Assembly: GCA_001657295.1 (NCBI GenBank)
Contig: LYSW01000010.1
Location: 1-54,629 of the forward strand
DNA: 54,629 nt
Direction: 5' to 3'
Source of the DNA: Oceanicaulis sp. BBD 1991-10
GTDB lineage: Bacteria > Pseudomonadota > Alphaproteobacteria > Caulobacterales > Maricaulaceae
Below, piece by piece: positions 35,748 to 44,147 of the stretch (position 1 is the stretch's first letter; each line of letters starts with the position of its first letter). The notes below the pieces were generated by a model. The model ran no database searches, had not been told where the DNA came from, and saw only the letters and a program-made list of their open reading frames with translations. A program made the translations under genes and the position numbers.

Positions 35748-38700
35748 TCAGAGGCCCTGGCCGAGCGCCCGTCACCGGCTTCAAAAAGCTCGAAACACGC
35801 GGCGAAAATCAAAAGATCGCCCTCCTGCACCTCGGTCTGGCGAATGCGGTCATTGATAGAGGTCCGGAAATGATAGTCAAAATCGCCGGTGCGGTTCCGC
35901 AGCACCTCCTGCATTGTTTTGGGAAGCCATCCCAGCAAGCGCAGCCCGCGGACCCGGTATCCAAGAAGGCCGGCGTAAGTCTGGCCGATCAAAGGATCGC
36001 CGGGCGCGACGTCGTGGGCGAAGAGATGGGTTCCGTCGCGCATATTCATGATCGCCACAAGATAGTCGTGCACGGCGTTGCCGTCGGCGGCTTCTTTGAC
36101 CAGGAAGCGTTCGACCAGCGTGGAACTGGGCACGATGGTGTCCGCAATCGCATCATCGTCGGCCTCGCCGGCGGAAAATGCGTCGCGGTCATTGGCGCTG
36201 AGAACTTCCGCGGTGATCCTGCAGGACCACTTGGCCCGCCTTGCGTGTTCCCGGATCAGCTTACTGGTCAACAGCGTTCCCGCGTCGATGGCGCGAATCG
36301 CATCGGCGGTCGCCGCTGAGTGACGCGCTTGCGCCGAGGCCATGACGATGGCGTGGTCGAACGCCGCGTCGTCCGGCAGGCACCGCTCAAGGCGCTCGCG
36401 AGTCAGGAAGGGGCTGTCCTCGATCGCAATGCGGTGAATGACCGGGTCCAGGTGAAAGGCCTGCAAATTCGCCTGCAGCCGGTCAAGATGGGCGGTGGAG
36501 CCATAGAGCAGGAAACGCTTGCCGCGCGGGCGCTTGAAACTCAGTTGCGCCGGCGTGACCGGGTCGGCCGGCTCAGACGCGGCGCCGCGCCTGGCACGGG
36601 TGATCAGGCTTCTCTGGCTCGCCGAGTAAATCACCGTATCGCTTGCAGCCAGTCGCCGGTCCATGTCGCCGGGGTCGACCAGAGGACGCACCGGACCCTC
36701 AGCGGAAATCTCGGCCTCGTACGCCGCCTCCCGGTCGTCGCGCGCCTCGACCAGACCAATAAGGTTCAGCCCGCGCGCCATGAGTAAGGATTCGAGCTCA
36801 GCGACGGACATATCGACGGAAATCAAGGGGTCTTGCGCGGCGAGATCCTGGACTGCGATCCCGTAAATCTCGTCGAAGACGTCGTAGGTGAGCACCTCGA
36901 AGAGAAAGTCGATCAGACGCGGGTGAATGGTGCTGAGCGCCGCCGCCTTGGCGACAATGACGTCCGGCGTGATCAGCGTCCGGCACCCGAAAGACGCAAA
37001 ATGATCGGCGTTCTGGGAGAAGGCCAGCTCAGCCGAGACGCCGATCTCAGGATTGAGCCGGCGTAAATTCATCGCCGTCAGCACCGCACCGAGATTCTCG
37101 CTTTCCCGCCTGGCATAGTCGGCGAGAATGATCGCGTGCTGCGCTCCCTCCGCATTGGCGAGCGAAAGCACGTCTTTTTCGGCGCTGTCGCCGCGCACGA
37201 AGCGGACCCGAGATTTGTCGAACCGATTGCCGGTGAAGGGCGTCGCTTCGCCGGACTCGGCGATGATGCAGACCCGGCGTTTATTCTCGGCGTCGTCAGA
37301 GGTGATCGCATAGACCAGGCCGTCGAGCTTCTCATTCCAGCCGCAGACCAATATATGGTTCCGCCAGGACAGCGCGTTCGGCGCGAGTCCCGCCTCCACC
37401 CTGGCGTTGCGGCGCGCCCAATAGCGCACGCCCCATATGATCGCCCATATCGGACCGGTGACCCCGACCAGCGCGAGAGCGGCGACGATGAAGCGCCCCG
37501 CGACTGTTGCTGGAAATGCGTCGTTCTCCGTGAAGCCGCTCGAGACATAGGTGAGCATCCACATGAAGCCCTCGCGCAGGGTCAGCTCGAGAAACGGGCT
37601 GTCCAGATTGAAGTTGCGCGCATGCTCAGCTTCAACCCAGCGCAGACAGACGAGAAATCCCAGCAGCAAGGCCGCAAAGACGCTTAAGCCGACAAACCAG
37701 GAGCCGACCGGCGCCCAAAGATCGATCGCCGTCTGCAGCCCCGCCCAGCGGCCCCGGCGCTCGAACCGGCCCCCGGTTCGGCTGTAATTGGACTGCGCGT
37801 AAAACGCGATCAGGCTGAACGCGAACAGCAGCACCCAGGCCGCCCCGCCCCAGGCGACATAATTCGGCCTCGGGTCGGCGTGTCCGGATGCGATCAGCAG
37901 GGCGCGGGTTCGAGGGTGAACCGGAAACGGCTCGCTCTCCGAAATGAAGCCTTTCGGCGGCCACAGGCCGGGAAAAATGCGCGACAGCGCCGCCCACTCG
38001 GAAATGAGGGCCTGGGATATCGCCTCGACGGTTTCGCGATCCGCATCCGATCCCGCAAGCAAAAGGCCTCGCACGGCGATGGTCTCATACTCGCCGTGCG
38101 ACGAGGTCATGAACGCCGTCTCATAATAAGGACGGCTCGCGCTGAGCTCGCGGATCAGGCGCTCCGGCGGCGCCAAAAGCCGCATTCGCTGGCCGCGCTC
38201 GCGAAAGTCCGAGGCGCTCGTCACGATCATGGCGTCGATCTGACCGCCGTTAAGCGCGCTCAAATTGTCCTCGATCGATCCCGCCTGCACCATCAGGGAG
38301 ATGCCGGGAACCAGCCCGGCCTCTTCGAGGAGTTCGCGGGCGTTGAGCGCGCTGCCGGAACCGGGCAATCCAATGCCGACAACCCGCTGGCGAAGGGCGC
38401 CAAGCGATGTCGGCGCCGCCGGTTCGTCTCGCACGACGATTTGAACATATTCCGGAAACAGGGGCGCGATCGCGGTGAATCCGCGCCATCGCTCAAACTC
38501 GAAATTTCCAAAATACTGGTGGTGCGCGATATCGCTCTGAACCACCGCGAATTGAAACGCGCCGCTCTTCAGCCCCTGGAGATTCTCGCGGCTGCCGGCG
38601 GTCTCCACGATAACGGGCGGGCCGCCATCGAGCTGCTCTGCAAGCCGGACGACAAACTCATGGTAGCGGCCGTCAGGGTCGCCCGCGCCGATGCTGGCCG

Positions 38701-38767
38701 GCGCGGCTTCGCCCTGGGCGACGGCGCCGCCCAGAAGGGCCACGGCGCCAAGCACAGCCGCAAACAT
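35744..38767 (-). CDS. TAXI binding domain - ion channel pore - double RCK fusion
   Basis: 1007 residues with an unusual domain order. Signal peptide (~1-21); a TRAP-TAXI solute-binding domain (~25-295: VETAGSRENLQGLKSGAFQFAVVQSDIA, VGIGLPGSGSALNARELLEEAGL); a TM segment (~306-325); TM2 (~357-376); a pore-loop region (~391-416) with SSGFTEND where K+ channels have TVGYGD, followed by PATVAGRFIVAALALVG, which resembles the inner helix start of K+ channels; TM3 (~425-447); RCK/TrkA-N-like domain 1 from ~470 (NHILVCGWNEKLDGLVYAI) and a second from ~750 (KRFLLYGSTAHLDRL). So a periplasmic ligand sensor is joined to a cation pore and cytosolic nucleotide- or ion-binding RCK gates. Start: ATG at 38767, with GGGAG 8 nt upstream. 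Ion, ligand and oligomeric state are unknown. Confidence 0.85.
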   Translation of the reverse strand: MFAAVLGAVALLGGAVAQGEAAPASIGAGDPDGRYHEFVVRLAEQLDGGPPVIVETAGSRENLQGLKSGAFQFAVVQSDIAHHQYFGNFEFERWRGFTAIAPLFPEYVQIVVRDEPAAPTSLGALRQRVVGIGLPGSGSALNARELLEEAGLVPGISLMVQAGSIEDNLSALNGGQIDAMIVTSASDFRERGQRMRLLAPPERLIRELSASRPYYETAFMTSSHGEYETIAVRGLLLAGSDADRETVEAISQALISEWAALSRIFPGLWPPKGFISESEPFPVHPRTRALLIASGHADPRPNYVAWGGAAWVLLFAFSLIAFYAQSNYSRTGGRFERRGRWAGLQTAIDLWAPVGSWFVGLSVFAALLLGFLVCLRWVEAEHARNFNLDSPFLELTLREGFMWMLTYVSSGFTENDAFPATVAGRFIVAALALVGVTGPIWAIIWGVRYWARRNARVEAGLAPNALSWRNHILVCGWNEKLDGLVYAITSDDAENKRRVCIIAESGEATPFTGNRFDKSRVRFVRGDSAEKDVLSLANAEGAQHAIILADYARRESENLGAVLTAMNLRRLNPEIGVSAELAFSQNADHFASFGCRTLITPDVIVAKAAALSTIHPRLIDFLFEVLTYDVFDEIYGIAVQDLAAQDPLISVDMSVAELESLLMARGLNLIGLVEARDDREAAYEAEISAEGPVRPLVDPGDMDRRLAASDTVIYSASQRSLITRARRGAASEPADPVTPAQLSFKRPRGKRFLLYGSTAHLDRLQANLQAFHLDPVIHRIAIEDSPFLTRERLERCLPDDAAFDHAIVMASAQARHSAATADAIRAIDAGTLLTSKLIREHARRAKWSCRITAEVLSANDRDAFSAGEADDDAIADTIVPSSTLVERFLVKEAADGNAVHDYLVAIMNMRDGTHLFAHDVAPGDPLIGQTYAGLLGYRVRGLRLLGWLPKTMQEVLRNRTGDFDYHFRTSINDRIRQTEVQEGDLLIFAACFELFEAGDGRSARASE

Positions 38768-38818
38768 TAGATCGCTCCCTTGGCGGTTGTCCAAGCGAGC
38801 CGAGCTTATATCACAAGT

Positions 38819-39439
38819 TCAGGCGCTTGTCGGGCGCGCCGCCGCCGGCCGGCGGCCTTCCTTGATGTCTTCGCCCCAGCGCCGCGTGCCGTCCCAGCTT
38901 AAACCAAACAGGTCCAGCGCCCGGCCCACCGACTGGTCGACCATGTCGTCGAGGCTTTTGGGATGGGCGTAAAAGGCCGGCAGCGGCGGCATGATGATCG
39001 CGCCCATCTCCGAGAGCTGGGTCATGGTCCGCAAATGGCCGAGGTGAAAAGGCGTCTCGCGCACCATCAAAACCAGGCGCCGGCGCTCTTTCAGAACCAC
39101 GTCGGCGGCGCGGGTCAGCAAGGAGGAGGTCACGCCGGTGGCGATTTCGCTCATGGTCCGCACCGAGCACGGGGCGATCAGCATGCCGCGCGTCTTGAAC
39201 GAGCCGGAGGAGATCGGCGCCCCCACATCGGGCAGCTTATAGGCGTGGTCGGCTCGGGCGCGCAGCTCGGACGGCTTCATCCCGGTTTCATAGCTCAGCG
39301 TCATCTCCGCAGCCTTGGTGGCCACAAGATGGCTTTCAACGCCGATCGCGCTGAGCGCCTCAAGCGCCCTGAGGCCGTAAATGACGCCGGACGCGCCCGA
39401 AATGCCGACGATCATCCGTTCTGGGGTATCCGGTAACAT
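38819..39439 (-). CDS. ubiX: Flavin prenyltransferase UbiX
   Basis: Makes prenylated FMN, the cofactor of UbiD decarboxylases in ubiquinone synthesis. 206 residues: IVGISGASGVIYGLRALEAL at the N-terminus (phosphate-binding loop), SGSFKTRGMLIAPCSVRTMSEIATG, and RRLVLMVRETPFHLGHLRTM, all typical. No ubiD is in this window. The start is divergent from the small DUF465 gene. Confidence 0.96.
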   Translation of the reverse strand: MLPDTPERMIVGISGASGVIYGLRALEALSAIGVESHLVATKAAEMTLSYETGMKPSELRARADHAYKLPDVGAPISSGSFKTRGMLIAPCSVRTMSEIATGVTSSLLTRAADVVLKERRRLVLMVRETPFHLGHLRTMTQLSEMGAIIMPPLPAFYAHPKSLDDMVDQSVGRALDLFGLSWDGTRRWGEDIKEGRRPAAARPTSA

Positions 39440-39536
39440 GTTTCACCGCCTGGTCTTTTCCCGGACGCAGATTGGGGAATTGGCAAAGCGCCCGTTTCGG
39501 TGGTTCAATCTAGGCATAAATCGCAAGGAGGCACGT

Positions 39537-39704
39537 ATGGCTACTGAAGCTCGTATCCGTGAACTGGACGCCCGCCACCACCAGCTGGACGCCCGGATCG
39601 AAGAGGCCCTCAAGTCGCCCTCGTCGGACACGCTTCACATCGCCACCCTTAAAAAGCAGAAGCTTAGGCTCAAGGAAGAAATCGAGCGATTGCGAAGACA
39701 ATAG
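39537..39704 (+). CDS. DUF465 (YdcH-like) small protein
   Basis: 55 residues: ATEARIRELDARHHQLDARI and LHIATLKKQKLRLKEEIERLRRQ, a two-helix coiled coil of the DUF465 type. AAGGAG lies 6 nt before the ATG at 39537, which settles the start although the frame is open further upstream. A strong terminator follows. Function unknown; the member at 34922-35131 is a distant paralogue. Confidence 0.88.
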   Translation: MATEARIRELDARHHQLDARIEEALKSPSSDTLHIATLKKQKLRLKEEIERLRRQ

Positions 39705-39726
39705 CCCATATCGGCCCTGACAGCAG

Positions 39727-39758
39727 GGGCGGCTGCGTGGTGCGGCCGCCCTTTTTTT
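39727..39758 (+). terminator. Rho-independent terminator after DUF465 gene
   Basis: A 7-bp stem GGGCGGC/GCCGCCC (39727-39733 with 39745-39751) is followed directly by seven Ts. Confidence 0.9.
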
Positions 39759-39850
39759 GTCACACCAACTGCGGCGATCGGTCCGGACGGCGTTTACAGA
39801 CCGCCCGGCGATGGCTTTGATCGCACCGGTCTTGAGAACGGAGGAGTCCC

Positions 39851-40669
39851 ATGCCCGCCTCTGATCGCGTCGCCATCGTCACCGGCGCCGCCAACGGCAT
39901 CGGCGCCGCCTGCGCCCGCCGCTTCGTGGACGAAGGCCTGCGCGTGGTCATCGCCGATATTGATGAGGACGCCGGCGAAGCGCTGGCCAAAGATCTCGAC
40001 GCCGGCAAGGAGCGGGTGATCTTCGTGCACTGCGATGTCGCAGACAAGCTGTCGGTCAATAATCTCATGGCGGAGACCCGCTCGGCTTTCGACCGTGTCG
40101 ACGTGCTGGTCAACAACGCCGCGATGGTGTGCGGCGGCGACATCCTTGAGCTTTCGGTCGACGATTTCGACAAGGTGATGGGGGTGAATCTGCGCGGCGC
40201 CTTTCTGGTCGCCCGGGCCGTCGCCAAGCAGATGGTCGAGCAGATCGAAGACGAGCAAACCCGCGCCGAGGACTGCCGCAAGCGCTACGCCATTGTGAAT
40301 ATGAGCTCGGTCAACGCGGTCGTCGCGATCCCCGACCAGCTCGCCTATGTGGCCAGCAAGGGCGCGCTGAATCAGATGACCAAAGCCATGGCCCTTTCGC
40401 TCGCGCCCTGGGGCGTGCGCGTGAACGCGGTCGGACCAGGCTCGATCAACACGGAGATCCTCAAGGCCGTCGCCGACGACAAGCAGGCGATGAACCGGAT
40501 CAAATCGCGCACGCCGCTCTTGCGCCTGGGCGATCCGGATGAAATCGCCGGCGTGACCTGGTTCCTCGCCTCAAAGGACGCCAGCTATGTCACGGGCGAA
40601 TGCGTCTATGCCGACGGCGGCCGCCTGGCGCTGAACTATGTCGTGCGGCCTGAGGATTACGAGGATTAA
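39851..40669 (+). CDS. Short-chain dehydrogenase/reductase (SDR)
   Basis: 272-residue oxidoreductase with TGAANGIG (~12-19), an acidic residue after strand 2 (IADIDEDAG, suggesting NAD preference), NNAA, catalytic Ser in NMSSVNAV and YVASKGA, and the C-terminal ASYVTGECVYADGGRLAL. GGAGG lies 6 nt before the ATG. Its stop overlaps that of the convergent lolA gene. Substrate not predictable. Confidence 0.92.
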   Translation: MPASDRVAIVTGAANGIGAACARRFVDEGLRVVIADIDEDAGEALAKDLDAGKERVIFVHCDVADKLSVNNLMAETRSAFDRVDVLVNNAAMVCGGDILELSVDDFDKVMGVNLRGAFLVARAVAKQMVEQIEDEQTRAEDCRKRYAIVNMSSVNAVVAIPDQLAYVASKGALNQMTKAMALSLAPWGVRVNAVGPGSINTEILKAVADDKQAMNRIKSRTPLLRLGDPDEIAGVTWFLASKDASYVTGECVYADGGRLALNYVVRPEDYED

Positions 40670-41583
40670 CGCCGGCCGCGGCGCCGATCCCCGCCCATCA
40701 CGTCTTCATCGTCCAGAATGAAGAGGCGCGGATCGAGGCGGTCGTTGAGCCGGGCCTCGGACAGGCGCACCTCCGTCAGGCCGCCCGTGGGATCCACGAC
40801 ATACCAGCCTTCCAGCGCCATGGTTTCAGCCGCCGCCTCAGGCTCTGCGTCATTGAAGATCAGCGTCAGCCGGCCGTCCGTCTCGCCCTCCGGGTCCACG
40901 AGGGTGACATAAAGCCGTCCGTCGGCGCGATTGATCTGGTCCACCGCGCCTGATCCGGCCAGGGCTTCTGCGCCGAGCATGAAGCGCAGCGGCGTCGCCC
41001 GGATCGGAATGCGATCAATCGTCTCCAGCTGGAAATCCGCGAGCGCCACCGTGGCGCCGTCGGCGACCATCAAGATCGGACTGGGATCGTCATAGTCGAA
41101 GCGGACGCGGCCGGGCCGGTCCAGAGCCAGATCACCACGGGTTTCCGTTCCGTCCGGCGAAAACTGCAGAAAGCGCGCCTGCAGCGTATCCAGCGCGGCG
41201 AACCAGGCGTCCGCCCGCGCGATGGCCGCAGCCCGCTCGGCCTGAGCGGCGGCGATCAGGGCGGCCCGGTCGGGCAGCGCAACAGGGTCGTCATCCAGCG
41301 CCGGCGCGGCCTCTTGCGGCACGGGTTCCGCCTCCTCAGGCGGCGGCGATTGCGGCGCCTCCTGATCGGGTGCGGCGTCATGCGACTCCGCCGCCGCTTC
41401 CCGCCCGCCGCCGGCGTGTGAAAGCGCGCCGTCAGACGCCGGCGCCGCGACGGGGGCCGCCGGCGCCGGGGCGTCCTGGACGACAGCGTCCGCCGCCTGG
41501 ATCAGGTCGTCATAGGTCGGCGTCTGGCCGTTGAGCGCAACGGGCAGCACCGCGGTGAGGAGGAGGTGGGCGGTAAATATCAT
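40666..41583 (-). CDS. lolA: LolA-type outer-membrane lipoprotein carrier with long linker
   Basis: Periplasmic chaperone that carries lipoproteins from LolCDE to the outer membrane. 305 residues, longer than the usual ~200. After a signal peptide (IFTAHLLLTAVLPVALNG) comes a ~80-residue Pro/Ala/Glu-rich low-complexity stretch, then the LolA domain (~115-290): AWFAALDTLQARFLQFSPDGTETRGDLALD, RPGRVRFDYDDPSPILMVADG, GWYVVDPTGGLTEVRLSEARLN. A basic tail ends the protein. The extra linker is the odd feature. Confidence 0.88.
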   Translation of the reverse strand: MIFTAHLLLTAVLPVALNGQTPTYDDLIQAADAVVQDAPAPAAPVAAPASDGALSHAGGGREAAAESHDAAPDQEAPQSPPPEEAEPVPQEAAPALDDDPVALPDRAALIAAAQAERAAAIARADAWFAALDTLQARFLQFSPDGTETRGDLALDRPGRVRFDYDDPSPILMVADGATVALADFQLETIDRIPIRATPLRFMLGAEALAGSGAVDQINRADGRLYVTLVDPEGETDGRLTLIFNDAEPEAAAETMALEGWYVVDPTGGLTEVRLSEARLNDRLDPRLFILDDEDVMGGDRRRGRR

Positions 41584-41694
41584 GGGATTAGCTCTAGCGC
41601 CCGATTGGGGCGCGAGAAAGGCTCATCCGTTCATCTTCGATGCAGAATGCAGCTTGCGCCCTCTGTGCAGCGCAGCATCAGCACTCTATGTTGA

Positions 41695-41709
41695 GTGAAC
41701 ACTGTTCAC
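41695..41709. promoter_or_regulatory. Operator-like dyad upstream of thioesterase
   Basis: Perfect palindrome GTGAACACTGTTCAC (6-bp arms, 3-nt centre) in the divergent lolA/thioesterase gap, 24 nt before the thioesterase start. The pattern resembles TetR-family operators of lipid-metabolism regulators such as DesT. No regulator gene is adjacent. Confidence 0.7.
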
Positions 41710-41733
41710 CCCCCGCCGAGATGAGCCCGATCC

Positions 41734-42528
41734 ATGAGCTTCGCCGACTTTCTCGCCACCCTCGACCGAAGCGGCGACGCGCTCGTCGCCGAGATTCCGG
41801 ACAGCTGGACCCAGGGGCGCACCACCTATGGCGGGATCAGCGCCACATTGTGTTTGATCGCCGCCCGGGAGGCGCTGCCGGAGGACCGGCCGCTGCGCAG
41901 CGCGCTGGTCAGCTTTGTCGGCCCGTCCGCCGGGCAGGTCTGCGTCAAAACCGACGTGTTGAGGTCCGGCCGCACCGCCAGCGCAGTGCGCGCGGCGTTG
42001 ACCAGCGACGCCGGTCAAGGTCTGGAGACCAGCTTCACTTTCGGCGCCGGCCGCGACAGCGTCTTGTCATTGCCCGGTCTCGGACTGCCGGACGGCGTCA
42101 CCGCGCCGCCCAAAGGCGCCGCGGGCGGCCCCTTCCCGCCCGGCGCGCCCAGCTTCACGCAGAATTTCGAGCTCTTCCTGGCCGCCGGCGCGCTGCCGTT
42201 CTCAGGACAGGCGGGCCATGAGCCCATGCGCTTTTGGACCCGGCATCGCGACCCCGCCGCCTGGTTCGGACTCGATGCGCTCTTCTGCCTGGCCGACGCC
42301 CTGCCGCCGGCGATCACGACGCATTTGACGGAATTTGCGCCATTGTCCTCCATGACCTGGATGATCGATCTGCTGAGCGAGGACGTCTCGACCGAGGAGG
42401 GCTGGTATTTGCTGGAAACCACGCCCGACCACGCCGCCGACGGCTATTCCGCCCAGACCATGACGATCTGGTCGACGGACGGGCGCTGCCTGATCAAGGG
42501 ACGGCAAATGGTCACGGTGTTCGCATAA
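41734..42528 (+). CDS. TesB-like acyl-CoA thioesterase
   Basis: 264-residue double-hotdog thioesterase: N-terminal domain with WTQGRTTYGGISATL and RPLRSALVSFVGPSAGQV, C-terminal domain with LTEFAPLSSMTWMIDLLSE and GYSAQTMTIWSTDGRCLIKGRQMVTVF. The latter is the typical end of TesB-type proteins, which hydrolyse medium- to long-chain acyl-CoA. A GTGAAC/GTTCAC operator upstream fits regulation by a fatty-acid-responsive repressor. DUF2244 follows 28 nt later. Confidence 0.9.
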   Translation: MSFADFLATLDRSGDALVAEIPDSWTQGRTTYGGISATLCLIAAREALPEDRPLRSALVSFVGPSAGQVCVKTDVLRSGRTASAVRAALTSDAGQGLETSFTFGAGRDSVLSLPGLGLPDGVTAPPKGAAGGPFPPGAPSFTQNFELFLAAGALPFSGQAGHEPMRFWTRHRDPAAWFGLDALFCLADALPPAITTHLTEFAPLSSMTWMIDLLSEDVSTEEGWYLLETTPDHAADGYSAQTMTIWSTDGRCLIKGRQMVTVFA

Positions 42529-42556
42529 GGCCGATTGCGGCCTAGTCTTCTGTGCC

Positions 42557-43126
42557 ATGGAACGCCGCCGCGTATACGAGACCTGGCCCGCCGATCCAGG
42601 CGCGCCGCCGCTGCGCGGCGGCGAGCGGCTGTATCTGGATGCCGAGATCCGGCCCAATCGCTCTCTGCCCAATCCGGGATTCTACGCCCTAATGGCGGCG
42701 ATCGCCGTGATCAGTTTTTCCGCCGGGATCGCCTTCATGCTGCTCGGCGCCTGGCCGGTGCTGGGGTTTTTCGGACTGGACGTGCTGCTGGTGTGGCTGG
42801 CCTTCAAGCTGTCCTACCGGGACGGGCGGCGGCGCGAGACCATTCAGATCACGGCTGAGGAGATCCGCGTGTCCCGGCAAAGCCCGTTCGGGCATCAGAC
42901 CGCCTTTCGCCTGCCCGCCGCCTGGACCCGGGTTGAGATCGCCGGAGAAGGCGAACCGGACGTCCAGGCCCGGCTCCACGCCAGCGGCAAGACGTTGATC
43001 ATCGGATCGCTCTTGTCCCCGCGGGAGCGGGAATCCCTGGCGGAGGCCGTCCGCGAGGCGCTTGAAAATGCGCGCCGCGGCGTCATCGCCGGCCGGCCGC
43101 AAGAAGCGGGTGGCGCCTCGGGCTAG
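42557..43126 (+). CDS. DUF2244 membrane protein
   Basis: 189 residues: a short N-terminal part with LDAEIRPNRSLPNPGFYALMA, two adjacent TM segments (AVISFSAGIAFMLLGAWPVLGFFGLDVLLVWLAF), then the DUF2244 core YRDGRRRETIQITAEEIRVSR and SLLSPRERESLAEAVREAL. Function unknown; the family is widespread in alphaproteobacteria. Same strand and close spacing to the thioesterase and the Ada-like gene suggest co-transcription. Confidence 0.9.
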   Translation: MERRRVYETWPADPGAPPLRGGERLYLDAEIRPNRSLPNPGFYALMAAIAVISFSAGIAFMLLGAWPVLGFFGLDVLLVWLAFKLSYRDGRRRETIQITAEEIRVSRQSPFGHQTAFRLPAAWTRVEIAGEGEPDVQARLHASGKTLIIGSLLSPRERESLAEAVREALENARRGVIAGRPQEAGGASG

Positions 43127-43145
43127 GCCGCGCCAGTGTGAGGCC

Positions 43146-44135
43146 ATGACCTATGCAAAGACATACGACGCACCCGAATCGAGCCCGCAGGGCTCGCAAG
43201 GCGAACAGCCGCCCGCAGCGAAGGTGAGCGCCGCTCACCGACAGCGCGGACCCGACCGAGCGGACGCGAGGCAGGACTTGATAACAGAAGACATGCACGC
43301 CGACCTCGCCGCCTCCCGCGATTATGACCGCATGACGGCGGCGCTGGCCTATCTGTCCGAAAACTGGCGCGACCAGCCCGACCTCGCCGCCGCCGCCGGC
43401 GCCGCCGGTCTGTCGCCGCATCACTTCCAGCGCGTCTTCACCCGCTGGACCGGGGCGAGCCCGAAACGCATGGTGCAGGCGCTCACCCACGCCAGCGCGC
43501 GCAATCTGCTGATCGACGGCGCCAGCGTCCTGGACGCCGCATTGGAGAGCGGCCTGTCCGGTCCCTCGCGCCTGCATGACGTCTTCATCGCGGAGGAGGC
43601 CGTGACTCCGGGCCAGGCCAAGGCCGGCGGTGAAGGATTGGTCTTCAAGGCCGGTGCGGCGCCGACGCCCTTTGGGACCGGCGTCTTCCTGATCGCGCCG
43701 CGCGGCCTGTCCGCGCTGGCTTTCGCCGATCCGGGCGAAGAAGACGCGGCGCTGAAAGATCTGACCGACCGCTTCCCGGAAGCGAAGATCGAAACCGATC
43801 ACGCCGCCGCGGCCGACTGGGCGGCCCGGGTGTTCGAGGCCCGGCCGGGCGAAACATCATTGCCGGTCGCGCTTTACGGCACGCCCTGGCGGCGCCAGGT
43901 CTGGCGCGCCTTGCTGCGCATTCCGCCCGGCCGAACGGTCAGCTATCGCGACATCGCCGTGGAGGTCTGCAGCGCCAAGGCCAGCCGCGCGGTCGGAGCC
44001 GCCGTCGGCGCCAACCCGATCAGCTGGCTGATCCCGTGTCACCGCGTGCTGGCCAGCGACGGGCGCTTGACCGGTTATCACTGGGGTGTGCCGCGCAAGC
44101 GCGCCATGCTCGCCTATGAGGCCGCGAGGGGTTAA
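43146..44135 (+). CDS. Ada-like O6-alkylguanine-DNA alkyltransferase with AraC HTH
   Basis: Repairs O6-alkylguanine by suicide transfer to its own cysteine. About 329 residues from the ATG at 43146 (280 if it starts at 43293). A single AraC-type HTH (~65-140: AAAAGAAGLSPHHFQRVFTRWTG, then MVQALTHASARNLLIDG) precedes the alkyltransferase domain with RIPPGRTVSYRDIA and the active-site IPCHRVLASDGRLTGYHWG. The Cys-rich zinc-binding Ada N-terminus is absent. A dispersed repeat copy (43180-43278) is translated in frame as residues ~12-45, so the N-terminus has apparently been extended or replaced by it. Start choice is uncertain. Confidence 0.88.
   Translation: MTYAKTYDAPESSPQGSQGEQPPAAKVSAAHRQRGPDRADARQDLITEDMHADLAASRDYDRMTAALAYLSENWRDQPDLAAAAGAAGLSPHHFQRVFTRWTGASPKRMVQALTHASARNLLIDGASVLDAALESGLSGPSRLHDVFIAEEAVTPGQAKAGGEGLVFKAGAAPTPFGTGVFLIAPRGLSALAFADPGEEDAALKDLTDRFPEAKIETDHAAAADWAARVFEARPGETSLPVALYGTPWRRQVWRALLRIPPGRTVSYRDIAVEVCSAKASRAVGAAVGANPISWLIPCHRVLASDGRLTGYHWGVPRKRAMLAYEAARG
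43180..43278. repeat. Dispersed ~100-bp repeat, copy B
   Basis: Matches 11495-11594 with the same orientation; the first ~50 bases are almost identical. This copy lies at the 5' end of the Ada-like gene and keeps its frame open. It contains AGCCCGCAGGGCT as in copy A. Confidence 0.8.
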
Positions 44136-44147
44136 ACACCTCTCACC

